Source of the DNA: Erwinia mallotivora
Lineage (GTDB): Bacteria; Pseudomonadota; Gammaproteobacteria; Enterobacterales; Enterobacteriaceae
Reading direction: 5' to 3'
DNA: 61,437 bases
NCBI RefSeq assembly: GCF_000590885.1
Contig: NZ_JFHN01000052.1
Location: forward strand, 1-61,437
Part shown: positions 1 to 9,604 of the stretch, in pieces
How the letters are laid out: each line of letters starts with the position of its first letter
How positions within the stretch are numbered: the stretch's first letter is position 1
Made by a program: the position numbers and the translations under genes
Notes under the pieces: model-generated
Databases searched by the model: none
Told to the model about the DNA's origin: nothing
The model's input: the letters and a program-made list of their open reading frames with translations, nothing else

Positions 1-1308
1 CGCCAGCCGTGGCGCGGCCCAGGCGGCTAACTCAGCCAGGGTTACCGTATCTTTTAAGGTCACCAGCGCCACCGGACGATGACCAAACTCCTCATCCGCT
101 AGCGGCACGATAAACAGCTGCTCCACTGCCGGATGGGCCTGCAACACCGCCTCGATCTGCTCCGGCTGGATCCCTTCTCCGGCAGAGAAAAACTGATTAT
201 CCAGGCGACCGGTCAGATGCAGTCCTTCGTCATCCAGCCAGCCCGCGTCGCGGGTGATAAACCAGCCGTCCACGCCGGGCAGCGGCAGCAGCTGACCACC
301 CTGCCAGTAACCGCTGGCCAGCGCAGCAGAGCGCACCTGTACTTCACCCGCCGCCACTCTGAGCTGATGTCCCGCCAGTGGCCGCCCCACACCGCCCCGC
401 CCGTCAGCCCTTCTGGCGGTGACGGTGGAAGCCGTTTCCGTCATACCATAGCCGCACCAACAGGCGATACCCGCCGTTTCAGCGCGCCGGGTCAGTTCTG
501 GCGGAATGACCGCACCGCCCAACAACACCCTGCGCAGACGGTGCGGCAGGCGTGGCTGTTGTAACAGCCGCCAAAGCTGCGTGGGCACTAACGAGGCAAA
601 AGTCGCCGGTTCCAGCGCCTGATGCAGCGGCGCACCCTCCGACAGCGTCAGGCTGGCACCCACGGTTAACCAGCGCCAGAGGATCCCCTGCCCTGACACA
701 TGATAAAGCGGCAGAGAGAGCAGCCAGCAGTCGTCAGCGCTGAAATTCATCTCCGCCACCACGCCAGCGGCGCTGGCAAGGTGAGCCTGAAAGGTATGCG
801 CCGCCGCTTTGGGCAGACCAGAAGATCCCGAGGTTAAGGTCAGCGTTGCCAGCGCCTGCGGCTGCCAGCTGACGTCGGTTTCTCCGGCCAGGGCGTTCAT
901 CGCCAGCGCAGCCAGCTCAGGCGGCGGTTCGCCGTTAAGCGTCAGAGCAAAATCGATGTTTAATGCCGGCAGAAGCGCGGCGACCTGGGCCGCCGGTAGC
1001 TGAGGATTTAACGGCAGTAAACGTGCGCCGCATTGCAGTAAAGCAAGATAAGCCAGCACCGCGCGCTGGCTGTTGGCCGCTTTCAGTACCACTCCGCACC
1101 CCGCGCTGACGCCCTGGCGATGAAAGCCGACGGCCAGCGCATCCACCCGTTGCGCCAGCTGTGACCAGTTCAGTCGCTCCCTGCCGGAATGCAGAGCGGT
1201 CTTATCTGGCTGTAACCGCGCATATTGTCGCCAGGGCCAGTCATCCGGTCCTGACGACGCACTGGCTCCCGGCGGCGGGCAACCGGCTACATCGTTCAGC
1301 CCTGCCAC
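1..1308 (-). CDS. menE: o-succinylbenzoate--CoA ligase MenE, 3' end cut by window edge
   Basis: MenE activates o-succinylbenzoate with ATP and CoA in menaquinone synthesis. The reading frame runs on the minus strand off the left edge, giving about 436 residues of an enzyme of about 450. The adenylate-forming P-loop TSGSSGLPK is visible, as are the later motifs GYGMTET and GWFITRDAG. No ATG fits: the only nearby one is followed at once by a stop. I place the start at the GTG at 1308, which has GGAGGT four bases upstream and overlaps the end of menC by 13 bp. This is the last gene of the men operon within the window. Identity is firm; the start is inferred from the Shine-Dalgarno and overlap. 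Confidence 0.93.
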   Translation of the reverse strand, partial: MAGLNDVAGCPPPGASASSGPDDWPWRQYARLQPDKTALHSGRERLNWSQLAQRVDALAVGFHRQGVSAGCGVVLKAANSQRAVLAYLALLQCGARLLPLNPQLPAAQVAALLPALNIDFALTLNGEPPPELAALAMNALAGETDVSWQPQALATLTLTSGSSGLPKAAAHTFQAHLASAAGVVAEMNFSADDCWLLSLPLYHVSGQGILWRWLTVGASLTLSEGAPLHQALEPATFASLVPTQLWRLLQQPRLPHRLRRVLLGGAVIPPELTRRAETAGIACWCGYGMTETASTVTARRADGRGGVGRPLAGHQLRVAAGEVQVRSAALASGYWQGGQLLPLPGVDGWFITRDAGWLDDEGLHLTGRLDNQFFSAGEGIQPEQIEAVLQAHPAVEQLFIVPLADEEFGHRPVALVTLKDTVTLAELAAWAAPRLA

Positions 1309-2267
1309 AGTACCTCCAGTTCACGGGCCTCAAGCAGCGGTTGCTGACAGCCAGGCCAGCGTCGCACCAGCTGCTGCGCCATCAGCTCCAGCGTGTCCAG
1401 ACCGGGTAAAGATTCCGGGGTCAGCCAGGCAGCAAGACGAGCCAGTTGCGTCAGACCCAGGCTGGACTCCAGTGAGGAGCTGATCACCACGGCGATACCT
1501 GCCCGCTGAGCCTCTGTCACCAGCGCCCTGATATGCGCAAGGCTTCCGGTCAGCGACGGCTTAATGACAATCGCCGCCAGATGCGGTTCGGCCCGCGGCC
1601 GGTAGCCCGGATCCCGCACGCTCTCGTCCCATGCCAGCGCGATGCTGCTCTCCTCAGCAAACGCCTGAGATTCCTGCCGGGTCCGGCAGGGCTCCTCAAT
1701 AAAGGCAATGCGTGAACGCAGTGGTTTCGCCACCGAGCTGGCGAATTTACGCGCCTTTTCGGCGGACCACTGGCGATTGGCATCCAGCCGCAGGGTCAGC
1801 GAGGGAATAGCTTCCAGCAGCAGACTGACCATCATCGCATCGCGCACCGCTTCATACATGCCTACCTTCATCTTCGCCACCGGACAGGGCTGCTGGCGGA
1901 GCTGTTCAAACAGATCTTCCGGGTCGCCAGTACATAGCGTGGCGCTGGAATATTGTGCCGCCTGCGGCAACTCACCATGCAGTTCCGCCAGCGCACAGCT
2001 CAGACCAAACGCCACCGATGGCAACGGACCGTCGGCCACCACGTTTTCCCCTGAGCACCAGCGTTGCAGCCACGCGGTGGTCCGGGCCTGCGCGTCACTG
2101 AGCGTCTCCTGGCTGAAACCCGGCAGCGGGGCAATTTCGCCCCAGCCCTGCTGCTGATCCTCAGTCAGTTTTACCAGCAATCCGGCACGCTCCTTCAGCC
2201 GCCGGTCACGGAGTACGGTGCCGGCCGCCAGCGGGATACGGTAAGAAAACAGCGTTGCGCGACGCAT
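1296..2267 (-). CDS. menC: o-succinylbenzoate synthase MenC
   Basis: MenC dehydrates SHCHC to o-succinylbenzoate and belongs to the enolase superfamily. The 323-residue product matches the usual length of about 320. Catalytic signatures appear in order: KMKVGMYEA (base lysine), LRLDANRQW and FIEEPC and AWDESV (metal-binding Asp, Glu, Asp) and VIKPSLTG (second lysine). Its ATG shares one base with the menB stop codon (TAATG) and its end overlaps menE, so the three are translationally coupled. Nothing in the sequence suggests damage. Confidence 0.96.
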   Translation of the reverse strand: MRRATLFSYRIPLAAGTVLRDRRLKERAGLLVKLTEDQQQGWGEIAPLPGFSQETLSDAQARTTAWLQRWCSGENVVADGPLPSVAFGLSCALAELHGELPQAAQYSSATLCTGDPEDLFEQLRQQPCPVAKMKVGMYEAVRDAMMVSLLLEAIPSLTLRLDANRQWSAEKARKFASSVAKPLRSRIAFIEEPCRTRQESQAFAEESSIALAWDESVRDPGYRPRAEPHLAAIVIKPSLTGSLAHIRALVTEAQRAGIAVVISSSLESSLGLTQLARLAAWLTPESLPGLDTLELMAQQLVRRWPGCQQPLLEARELEVLWQG

Positions 2268-3124
2268 TACGGATTACGCTTAAATTTGCTGAAGTCAGGC
2301 TGGCGTTTTTGATTAAACGCATTGCGCCCTTCCTGCCCCTCTTCGGTCATGTAGAACAGCATGGTGGCGTTGCCTGCCAGCTCCTGTAAGCCAGCCTGAC
2401 CGTCGCAATCGGCATTGAGTGCCGCCTTCAGGCAGCGCAGCGCCATCGGGCTGTTTTGCAACATTTCCCGACACCAGCGCACCGTTTCCCTTTCCAGTTC
2501 TGCCAGTGGCACCACGGCGTTAACCAGCCCCATCTCCAGTGCCTGTTGCGCGCTGTACATCCGGCACAGGAACCAGATTTCACGCGCTTTTTTCTGCCCG
2601 ACGATCCGCGCCATGTAGGCCGCGCCCCAGCCGCCGTCAAAGGAGCCGACTTTCGGTCCGGTCTGACCAAAGCGGGCATTATCCGCAGCAATGGTTAAAT
2701 CACAAAGCATATGCAGTACATGCCCACCGCCGACGGCATAGCCCGCCACCATGGCCACCACCGGCTTGGGGCAGCTGCGGATCTGTCGCTGAAAATCCAG
2801 CACGTTAAGATGATGCACGCCCGCTTCATCACGATAACCGCCGTAATCCCCACGGATTTTCTGATCGCCACCGGCGCAGAATGCCTGATCGCCTTCTCCT
2901 GTCAGCACGATCACCCCGATACCTGCGTCATGTCGGGCATCGTCCAGTGCCAGCAGCATCTCTTTTACCGTCTGTGGGCGAAATGCATTACGGACCTGTG
3001 GACGATTGATGGTAATTCTGGCGATGCCGTCGGGCGATTTTGCATAGCGAATGTCAGTGAAGTCAGCAGCAGAGTCGTGCCATTCCACCGGGGCATACAA
3101 CATTTCTTCTTGCGGGTAGATCAT
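2267..3124 (-). CDS. menB: 1,4-dihydroxy-2-naphthoyl-CoA synthase MenB
   Basis: MenB closes the second naphthoquinone ring, converting o-succinylbenzoyl-CoA to 1,4-dihydroxy-2-naphthoyl-CoA. The 285-residue length equals that of E. coli MenB. Crotonase-fold landmarks are visible: [12 protein letters not shown] near residue 40, the oxyanion-hole and bicarbonate-loop segment [16 protein letters not shown], and [17 protein letters not shown]. Its ATG overlaps the menH stop by 4 bp (ATGA) and its stop overlaps the menC start by one base. It therefore lies mid-operon and should be co-translated with its neighbours. Confidence 0.97.
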   Translation of the reverse strand: MIYPQEEMLYAPVEWHDSAADFTDIRYAKSPDGIARITINRPQVRNAFRPQTVKEMLLALDDARHDAGIGVIVLTGEGDQAFCAGGDQKIRGDYGGYRDEAGVHHLNVLDFQRQIRSCPKPVVAMVAGYAVGGGHVLHMLCDLTIAADNARFGQTGPKVGSFDGGWGAAYMARIVGQKKAREIWFLCRMYSAQQALEMGLVNAVVPLAELERETVRWCREMLQNSPMALRCLKAALNADCDGQAGLQELAGNATMLFYMTEEGQEGRNAFNQKRQPDFSKFKRNP

Positions 3125-3897
3125 GATAACTCCTCATAGTGGCTAAGCTTTCGCGCCAACAGCCTGGCGAAAGCCTGCGGATTAGCGCGATGCGCGTTAT
3201 GGCCGGCCTGGGGAACAAGGTCAAAATGCAGCGCGGCCTGCTGTGCCAGCTGGTGAAATTTGCGGTCACGCTCACCGCACAGATAATAAAAACCGGGAAG
3301 TGATTGCAGGTCGTTCAGCAGGCAGGGCTGGTGGGCCAGGGACGTGGCCAGCAGGGTGCTGGCAAGCGCATCAGCATGATGGACGCTACGCAGCAGGACC
3401 AGCGCCTGTCGCTGTGCCGGGGTGAGATCGGCAAAAACCGGCTGGCGATACCATGCGTCCAGCGTCAGACGCAACGGCTGCCGACTGAACGTCTCCGCCC
3501 AGCGCTGGTCATGCGCCAGCCTGTCACGCCGCGCCGTCGCCGAATCAAGGCCATAATGGCCGCCTTCAACAACGATTCCCTGCAATCCGCGAGGCGCATG
3601 GCGACAGGCGTAATACATTGCCGCCCGGCCACCCAGTGAATAGCCAATCAGCCAGTAGCGTTGCAGCCGGTGATGGTACAGAGTGGCGCTCAGTTGTTCA
3701 CAGAGCTGGTCCATATCCTTAACCCGCCGGGCGGCAGATCCACCATGACCGGGCAGATCAATACTCAACTGCGGCCAGTCAGTAAAGCAGGACTGCACCG
3801 GCTGCCAGTCCTCTCCACTACCAAGAAATCCATGTAACCAGACCAGCACAGGCCGGTCATTGTGGTGTAACCCCTGCCAGCGGGCATGGAGGATCAT
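3121..3897 (-). CDS. menH: SHCHC synthase MenH (alpha/beta hydrolase fold)
   Basis: MenH eliminates pyruvate from SEPHCHC to give SHCHC. The product has 258 residues, slightly longer than the E. coli protein of about 252. The alpha/beta-hydrolase triad can be read: nucleophile Ser87 in GYSLGG, an acid in LCGERDRKF, and His in [10 protein letters not shown] near the C-terminus, with the oxyanion motif [10 protein letters not shown] near residue 22. It overlaps menD upstream and menB downstream by 4 bp each (ATGA). It is one of a tightly coupled series of men genes. Confidence 0.94.
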   Translation of the reverse strand: MILHARWQGLHHNDRPVLVWLHGFLGSGEDWQPVQSCFTDWPQLSIDLPGHGGSAARRVKDMDQLCEQLSATLYHHRLQRYWLIGYSLGGRAAMYYACRHAPRGLQGIVVEGGHYGLDSATARRDRLAHDQRWAETFSRQPLRLTLDAWYRQPVFADLTPAQRQALVLLRSVHHADALASTLLATSLAHQPCLLNDLQSLPGFYYLCGERDRKFHQLAQQAALHFDLVPQAGHNAHRANPQAFARLLARKLSHYEELS

Positions 3898-5555
3898 ACC
3901 CTTTCCCCTGGGTCTTTCAGGCTGCGAGCCCCCTCATCCCCGGCTACGCAGAGTTCAACCAGCGTGGCACCACCGTGTTGCCATCCGCTGGCAACCGTCT
4001 CCTTCAGCGCCTGCCAGCTGCGGGGTTGATGATAGTCCAGCCTGAACATCGCGGCGGCAGGGGCAAAACTGACCTGCTGCGGCATGGCAAAAAGGCGTTG
4101 CCGTTCGGCTTCTGGCGTTGGCAACATACTGAAAATCTGTCCGCCGTTGTTATTTACCACGATCAGCACCAGAGGGGCCGTAACCTGACGCAGCAGGGCC
4201 AGGCTGTTAAGATCGTAAAGCGCAGAGAGATCGCCCAGCACCACCAGCAGCGGTCTGGCCCTTCCCCGCTGGATACCGGCCGCAGTGGCGATCAGGCCAT
4301 CGATACCGCTGGCACCCCGGTTAGCGAAAACCGGGTAAGCGGCGGGCAATCGGGCAAAGGCGTTAGCCAGCCGCACGGTCAGGCTGTTGCCCAGAAACAG
4401 GCCGCCGTGCACAGGCAACAGCGCCGGTAAACGGGCGGCCAGTTGGGCTTCACCAAAAGTGGAGAAGGCTTCACCCGCCGCGCGATGCGTCTGCTCTGCC
4501 AGCCCGCGGAGAAAACCACACCAGGCAGGACGTGAAACAGCCGGGTGCCGGGCCAGCCAGCCAGAAATATCCGCCGTAATCCGCAGGCTGCGATGATAAG
4601 CGGGATCGCGGTGACCAGGCAGCGGCTCAATCAGCCACCAGGCTTCAGGTGTTATCTCCGCCAGCCAGCCGGTAAGCTGTTTCCCAACCAGATGACTGCC
4701 AAACTGCACCACCAGAACCGCGCGGTTCAACGCCTGCTGTGCAGCAGGCTGATGCAGCCAGCGTTCGGCGCAGGGCAATGGGTTGCCGGTCTGGGACTGC
4801 ACATCAGCCAGCAATGGCCAGCCCAGCATTTCCGCCCACTTCGCAATGGCGACCCCCTCTTCTGCGCTGACTTTACCCACAATCACCAGCCCGTCGCGCT
4901 GTCGCCATTGCGACCAGTCCGCCACCACAGGCACCGGCGGGGTAGCAGGCATGGTCGTCCAGGGTTGGTTGTCGTGCCACCACTCTCCCAGCGGTTGATG
5001 CCAGGCCTGGTGAGCAGTGGGATCGCCACCGTACAACGGCTCGGCGAAGGGGCAGTTCAGATGGAGCGCGCCAGCCAGATGCTGTTGCAGCAGACCGTCC
5101 ACGGCGGCCACCAGCCAGCGGGCAGGAATGTCAGGAGAAGGTAGCGGAAGATTGAGTACGCCACTGACGTGGCTGCTAAACAGGCCAGGCTGCTCAATGG
5201 CCTGATTCGCACCGCAGTTGATCAGCTGCTGAGGGCGATCGGCGCTCAGTACCACCAGCCGTTCGCCGCTCAGTCGCGCTTCGGCTACCGCCGGAAAAAG
5301 GTTAGCCAACGCCGTACCGGACGTCACGATGATGGCTACCGGCTGCCGGGTCGCTTTTGCCAGCCCCAGAGCCAGATAGCCCAGACCGCGCTCGTCGAAG
5401 TGGGTATGACAGAGGAATTTGTCGTTATCTGCGGCAGCAAGCGTTAGCGGAGCCGAGCGGGAACCTGGAGCAATACAGAGATGCTGTACACCGTGGCGTG
5501 TCAGGGCTTCAAGAATGACGGCAGCCCAGCGACGGTTAAAGATGCTGTGTGACAT
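3894..5555 (-). CDS. menD: SEPHCHC synthase MenD (ThDP enzyme)
   Basis: MenD joins isochorismate and 2-oxoglutarate using thiamine diphosphate, the first committed step of menaquinone synthesis. The 553 residues match the family length. N-terminal features include APGSRSAPLTLA and FDERGLGYLALGLAK, which carries the conserved Glu that activates ThDP. The C-terminal ThDP/Mg motif GDLSALYDLNSLALL ends in VIVNNNGG. It is the first men gene on this strand. The bases upstream hold only the elaB terminator, so menF, which precedes menD in E. coli, is absent here. Confidence 0.96.
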   Translation of the reverse strand: MSHSIFNRRWAAVILEALTRHGVQHLCIAPGSRSAPLTLAAADNDKFLCHTHFDERGLGYLALGLAKATRQPVAIIVTSGTALANLFPAVAEARLSGERLVVLSADRPQQLINCGANQAIEQPGLFSSHVSGVLNLPLPSPDIPARWLVAAVDGLLQQHLAGALHLNCPFAEPLYGGDPTAHQAWHQPLGEWWHDNQPWTTMPATPPVPVVADWSQWRQRDGLVIVGKVSAEEGVAIAKWAEMLGWPLLADVQSQTGNPLPCAERWLHQPAAQQALNRAVLVVQFGSHLVGKQLTGWLAEITPEAWWLIEPLPGHRDPAYHRSLRITADISGWLARHPAVSRPAWCGFLRGLAEQTHRAAGEAFSTFGEAQLAARLPALLPVHGGLFLGNSLTVRLANAFARLPAAYPVFANRGASGIDGLIATAAGIQRGRARPLLVVLGDLSALYDLNSLALLRQVTAPLVLIVVNNNGGQIFSMLPTPEAERQRLFAMPQQVSFAPAAAMFRLDYHQPRSWQALKETVASGWQHGGATLVELCVAGDEGARSLKDPGERV

Positions 5556-5652
5556 AACCCACCCCAGATCAAATTAATCGGATGAGTATAGTCTCGTGTT
5601 TCAAGCACAATTTTGATTTAAGCCAGGGTTGACGGGGGTTTGCGGCCAGTGG

Positions 5653-5684
5653 AAAGTAAAACGGGCGCCCACCAGGACGCCCGT
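5653..5684 (-). terminator. rho-independent terminator of elaB
   Basis: On the minus strand the 7-bp stem ACGGGCG/CGCCCGT (5678-5684 with 5661-5667) encloses a 10-base loop and is followed by a T-rich run (TTTTACTTT). It lies just downstream of elaB and ahead of menD, so it separates the two units. Confidence 0.75.
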
Positions 5685-5702
5685 AAACAGCCATCAACGA
5701 AC

Positions 5703-6014
5703 TTAGCGGCGGGCCAGCAGTAAACCGACAACCAGTCCCAGGGTGGCACCCACGCCGATACCCTGCCACGGTTTTTCATGGACATAGTCATCCGCACGGT
5801 AGACAGCCTGCTTAGCACGGTAGTAATAGGTGTCAGAGGCGTTACTGATGCGCGATTTCACCTCCTTCAACGACTTTTCTGCTTTCGCTTTCAGCTCGAT
5901 GTATTTCTGGTCAGCCGGATCGCCGGAAGACTTCAGAACTTCTTCCAGCGTTTCGCTCAGCAACGCCAGATCATCATCCAGGTGCGTCTCTAGTGGTTCA
6001 GTCTTTGTAGCCAT
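5703..6014 (-). CDS. elaB: ElaB/YqjD family membrane-anchored ribosome-associated protein
   Basis: This is a 103-residue DUF883 protein. The first 80 residues are charged and helical, with many Glu and Lys (for example LSETLEEVLKSSGDPADQKY). The chain ends in one hydrophobic segment (IGVGATLGLVVGLLLARR) that anchors it in the inner membrane as a C-tail protein. Members of this family (ElaB, YqjD, YgaM) bind stationary-phase ribosomes or affect stress tolerance in E. coli. The start has AAGGAGATGGT before the ATG. In E. coli menF lies near elaB; here elaB is directly upstream of menD. Confidence 0.9.
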   Translation of the reverse strand: MATKTEPLETHLDDDLALLSETLEEVLKSSGDPADQKYIELKAKAEKSLKEVKSRISNASDTYYYRAKQAVYRADDYVHEKPWQGIGVGATLGLVVGLLLARR

Positions 6015-6145
6015 ACCATCTCCTTGTGCAAATTGACCTCCTGAGTATAGACACTTTTAGCCGGACCGCCGGACAGCGCCGCCAGGAATCGCCTGATAAT
6101 GCTGTCTGTCACGCGCTGTTGGACAGGAGAGGTTTTACCTGGAAG

Positions 6146-6172
6146 TAAAAAAAACCGGCCACGACAGCCGGT
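6146..6172 (-). terminator. terminator of the VOC-family gene
   Basis: On the minus strand, stem ACCGGC/GCCGGT (6167-6172 with 6154-6159) with a 7-base loop is followed by a run of eight Ts. It sits 45 bp after the stop of the VOC gene. Confidence 0.85.
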
Positions 6173-6216
6173 GACCGGATCAGGTCTTGAAAGGATGCTC
6201 GGGGTGACAGGGCAGA

Positions 6217-6642
6217 TTACTTAGCAAACATCTGACCAATATCTTTAAAGGCTTTGAACTCCAGCGCATTACCGCTGGGATCATAAAAGAACATGGTGGC
6301 CTGTTCGCCAGCCTGCCCTTTAAAACGGATATAAGGCTCAATTTCGAAGGCAATATTAAAATCACGCAGGCGCGCGGCCAGCGCTTCCCACTCCTGCCAA
6401 CTCAGTACCAGCCCAAAGTGCGGCACGGGCACACCATGACCATCGACGGCATTTTTATGCAGCGCCTGTGGTGCGACCTCTGAGGGATGCGCATGGATCA
6501 CCAACTGGTGACCGTAGAAATCAAAATCCACCCACTGCTCACTGGAACGGCCTTCTTTTAAGTTGAAGACCGTGCCGTAGAAATGGCGGGCAGCCGCAAG
6601 ATCCGTAACCGGGATAGCCAGGTGAAACGGGCAAAGCGCCAT
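6217..6642 (-). CDS. VOC (glyoxalase/dioxygenase-fold) family protein
   Basis: This 141-residue protein has the paired beta-alpha-beta-beta-beta architecture of the vicinal oxygen chelate superfamily. The likely metal ligands are His7 ([12 protein letters not shown]), His75 ([11 protein letters not shown]) and Glu128 ([12 protein letters not shown]), the usual His-His-Glu set, so it is probably a metal enzyme. The substrate cannot be told from sequence; glyoxalase-like, dioxygenase-like and fosfomycin-resistance-like activities all use this fold. It is transcribed divergently from a LysR regulator 108 bp away, which suggests that regulator controls it. The start follows AAGGATCGGAC. Confidence 0.8.
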   Translation of the reverse strand: MALCPFHLAIPVTDLAAARHFYGTVFNLKEGRSSEQWVDFDFYGHQLVIHAHPSEVAPQALHKNAVDGHGVPVPHFGLVLSWQEWEALAARLRDFNIAFEIEPYIRFKGQAGEQATMFFYDPSGNALEFKAFKDIGQMFAK

Positions 6643-6685
6643 GTCCGATCCTTAAATGAGAGGTTGTGTGTCGGGTATGTTAACG

Positions 6686-6715
6686 ATAATATTTTTTATG
6701 AAAAGCGAATATTAT
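6686..6715. promoter_or_regulatory. inverted repeat in the divergent VOC/lysR promoter (candidate LysR operator)
   Basis: ATAATATT (6686-6693) and AATATTAT (6708-6715) form an exact 8-bp inverted repeat with a 14-base spacer, in the middle of the 108-bp divergent intergenic region. Dyad elements of this size in such a position are typical of LysR-family binding sites. The assignment is inferred. Confidence 0.45.
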
Positions 6716-6750
6716 TAGTTTGATTCAATCAATATTTTGATGAGTAGACC

Positions 6751-7638
6751 ATGTTGCGGGAACTGAAAACCTTTATCACCATCAGCCAGTGCGGCACCTT
6801 TGCCGCCGCAGGACAGCAGATTGGCCTGACACAATCCGCCGTCAGCGCGCAAATGCGCATTCTTGAACAGGCGCTGGGGATGAAGCTGTTTGACCGTTCT
6901 GGGCGGGCGGTGGCGCTGAATGCTAACGGTAATCGTGTGCTCCCCCTTGCGCAGGAGATGCTGACCCTCTTCGAACGCATGGCACAACCCGAAAGCCTCA
7001 GTGAATATCGTGGAGCAATAAAAATCGGTGCCATCGCCTCGGTGCAAACCGGCATACTGCCCGCCGTGCTGGTTACGCTACGCAGCCAGGCACCAAAGCT
7101 GGAAACCAGGCTGGTCCCGGGCGTCTCTTTCAGCCTGCTGAGCCAGGTGGACGCAGGCAATATCGATCTGGCCGTGGTGATTAAGCCCGGCTTTACACTG
7201 ACCAAAGATCTCTGGGCAGAAACGCTGTTGAAAGAGCCTTTTGTCCTGATTGTTCCCGCCGATGTAGACGGTGATGATCCGCTGCGGCTGATCCGCGAAC
7301 ATCCTTTTATCCGCTACGATCGCACTTCATTTGGCGGCAGACTGGTCAGCCAGTTTCTGCGGGAACAACGGCTGGAACCCCAGCTGGCACTGGAAATTGA
7401 TGAGATAGATGCCATCGCGAGAATGGTGGAGATGCGCCTTGGCGTGGCGCTGGTGCCGCTGGCAGGGCTGTGGGTTGAACGCACCAGCGCGGTGCGCATC
7501 GTCCCGCTGGGTGAGCTGACCTTTTACCGTGAACTGATTGTGGTGATGCGCCAGGCTAATCGCCATGCTCCGCTGCATCAGTTTATTGCCGCAGCGCTGC
7601 AACAGCAGGCCCGACTTTGCAATGCAGAAACATCGTAA
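6751..7638 (+). CDS. LysR-family transcriptional regulator
   Basis: This 295-residue protein has an N-terminal winged helix-turn-helix (residues about 3-60, with AAAGQQIGLTQSAVSAQMR and LEQALGMKLFDRSGR). A periplasmic-binding-protein-like effector domain follows from about residue 90. It is divergent to the VOC gene, with an inverted repeat between them. The natural guess is that it senses a small molecule handled by the VOC protein or by the neighbouring PhlG-like hydrolase. The effector and gene symbol are not recognisable. Confidence 0.88.
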   Translation: MLRELKTFITISQCGTFAAAGQQIGLTQSAVSAQMRILEQALGMKLFDRSGRAVALNANGNRVLPLAQEMLTLFERMAQPESLSEYRGAIKIGAIASVQTGILPAVLVTLRSQAPKLETRLVPGVSFSLLSQVDAGNIDLAVVIKPGFTLTKDLWAETLLKEPFVLIVPADVDGDDPLRLIREHPFIRYDRTSFGGRLVSQFLREQRLEPQLALEIDEIDAIARMVEMRLGVALVPLAGLWVERTSAVRIVPLGELTFYRELIVVMRQANRHAPLHQFIAAALQQQARLCNAETS

Positions 7639-7855
7639 AAAAAGAATATAAATCAGCGTAAAACGCAGCTTTACCAGGAATTATCTGATAAGTTTTTAGC
7701 GACTGAATTATCCCCCTTACCGGCTGTCGTACTTCGTTCTGGCCTGGTCGACAATTCAGGTAGCGCAGGCTGTTAAAAGCTCAGGGTTAAGACTCCGGGC
7801 ACAGCTGCACGACAGTCACTACAAACTCCGTTCAGCAAAGGAAATGGCTTCTGGC

Positions 7856-9508
7856 ATGAATCGAAGAATGTTTATGAAAGCGTCAATGGCTTGTGCTGCG
7901 GTCAGCGGCATGTCCGGTTTATCCACGCTCTTTGCTCAGGCCGCCTGGGCAGACAGCGACATTGCCGACGGCTCCGCAAAGCAATTTGATTTTGACGTGC
8001 TCAAAAAAATGGCCGCCGGGCTGGCAAAAAATGCCTATGGTGGCGCACCTGCTCCCCTGCCAGAGACGCTGGCAACGCTGACCCCACAGGCCTACAACGA
8101 AATTCAGTACGATGCTAATCATTCTTTATGGAATGGTAATGGCGACCGTGAGCTGGATGTTCAGTTCTTCCACGTTGGTATGGGCTTTAAACGTCGGCTG
8201 CGCATGTTCGCAGTGGATGATAATCGCCAGGCGCGTGAAATCCATTTTCGTCCTGAGTTGTTTAATTACAACGACGCCAAAGTGGATACCAAACAGCTGG
8301 AAGGTAAAACCGATCTGGGCTTTGCCGGTTTCCGCGCCTTCAGGAAACCTGAACTGGCCAGTCGGGACATTGTTTCCTTCCTTGGTGCCAGCTATTTCCG
8401 CGCGGTAGATGAAACCTACCAGTATGGCCTGTCAGCCCGAGGGGTGGCGATTAACACCTTCGGCAGCAAGGAGGAGTTCCCGGACTTCACCGCATTCTGG
8501 TTTGAAACGCCAAAACCGCAAGATACCACCTTTACCGTTTACACCCTGCTGGATGGCCCCAGCTGTACCGGCGCATTCAAATTTATCATCCACTGCGAAG
8601 AGAAACGCGTGGTGATGGAGGTGGAAAACCATCTGTACGCCCGTAAAGATATTGAGCAGCTGGGTATCGCACCAATGACCACCATGTTCAGCTGCGGCAA
8701 TAACGAGCGCCGGATGTGTGACACCATTCACCCTCAGATCCACGATTCCGACCGACTGGCAATGTGGACCGGCAACGGAGAGTGGATCTGTCGACCGCTG
8801 AATAACCCTCAACGTCTGACTTACAACGCCTATCAGGATGAGAATCCGCGTGGCTTTGGCATGTTGCAGCTCAATCATGATTTCCAGGATTATCAGGACG
8901 TGATTGGCTGGTACAACAAACGCCCCAGCCTGTGGGTTGAGCCGGTCGGCAAGTGGGGTAAAGGAGCGATCAATCTGATGGAGATCCCCACCACCGGGGA
9001 AACGCTGGATAACATTGTCTGCTTCTGGCGTCCGGATGATGCGATTAAAGCGGGCAGTGAGCACAGCTTCAGCTATAAGCTTTACTGGAGCGGCCTGCCG
9101 CCGGTTCGCAGCGGTCTGGCGCGTGTTAATGCCACTCGCACCGGCATGGGCGGTTTCCCGGAAGGCTGGGCGCCTGGTGAACACTACCCGGATGTCTGGG
9201 CTCGTCGGTTTGCAGTGGATTTTGTCGGTGGCGATCTGAAAGCGGCTGCGCCGAAAGGCATCGAGCCGGTAATTAACGTCACCTCCGGCACCATTAAACA
9301 GGTTGAGATCCTCTACGTTGAGCCCATCGACGGCTATCGCATTCTGTTTGACTGGTATCCCAACGGCAATTCGGTGGAGCCGGTCAACATGCGGCTGTTT
9401 CTACGTACCAAAGACGAAACCCTCAGCGAGACGTGGTTGTATCAGTACTTCCCGCCCGCGCCGGACAAACGAAAATATGTTGATGACCGTCAGATGACGG
9501 CAGGCTGA
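7856..9508 (+). CDS. opgD: periplasmic glucan biosynthesis protein OpgD (MdoD), Tat-exported
   Basis: OpgD shapes the backbone of osmoregulated periplasmic glucans. The sequence aligns along its length with E. coli OpgD (for example [53 protein letters not shown]). Its N-terminus [16 protein letters not shown] is a twin-arginine signal ending near AQAAWA. I prefer the ATG at 7856, which puts the RR motif at the family position and gives 550 residues. An in-frame ATG at 7844 adds four residues but sits only one base after AAAGGA. opgD does not occupy this position in E. coli; here it lies between a LysR gene and a PhlG-like gene. Confidence 0.93.
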   Translation: MNRRMFMKASMACAAVSGMSGLSTLFAQAAWADSDIADGSAKQFDFDVLKKMAAGLAKNAYGGAPAPLPETLATLTPQAYNEIQYDANHSLWNGNGDRELDVQFFHVGMGFKRRLRMFAVDDNRQAREIHFRPELFNYNDAKVDTKQLEGKTDLGFAGFRAFRKPELASRDIVSFLGASYFRAVDETYQYGLSARGVAINTFGSKEEFPDFTAFWFETPKPQDTTFTVYTLLDGPSCTGAFKFIIHCEEKRVVMEVENHLYARKDIEQLGIAPMTTMFSCGNNERRMCDTIHPQIHDSDRLAMWTGNGEWICRPLNNPQRLTYNAYQDENPRGFGMLQLNHDFQDYQDVIGWYNKRPSLWVEPVGKWGKGAINLMEIPTTGETLDNIVCFWRPDDAIKAGSEHSFSYKLYWSGLPPVRSGLARVNATRTGMGGFPEGWAPGEHYPDVWARRFAVDFVGGDLKAAAPKGIEPVINVTSGTIKQVEILYVEPIDGYRILFDWYPNGNSVEPVNMRLFLRTKDETLSETWLYQYFPPAPDKRKYVDDRQMTAG

Positions 9509-9512
9509 CAAA

Positions 9513-9539
9513 ACAGGGGGCGCATCATGCGCCCCCTGT
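9513..9539. terminator. bidirectional hairpin between convergent opgD and PhlG-like gene
   Basis: Perfect 12-bp stem ACAGGGGGCGCA/TGCGCCCCCTGT with a 3-base loop, four bases after the opgD stop. On the minus strand it is followed by TTTTG, so it may end transcripts from both sides. Confidence 0.75.
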
Positions 9540-9604
9540 AACATTCAGCCGTCACTGACTTCGCGATAAATCACTCCCTCATGTTCGGGAAAAGCGCCCT
9601 CAAC

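Noticed and set aside
133..564. Plus-strand frame at the left edge
   Set aside because: It is antisense to menE, which reads well on the minus strand through this region.
8432..9184. Long antisense frame of 250 codons inside opgD
   Set aside because: It lies opposite a strongly conserved gene and is explained by codon bias of the sense strand.
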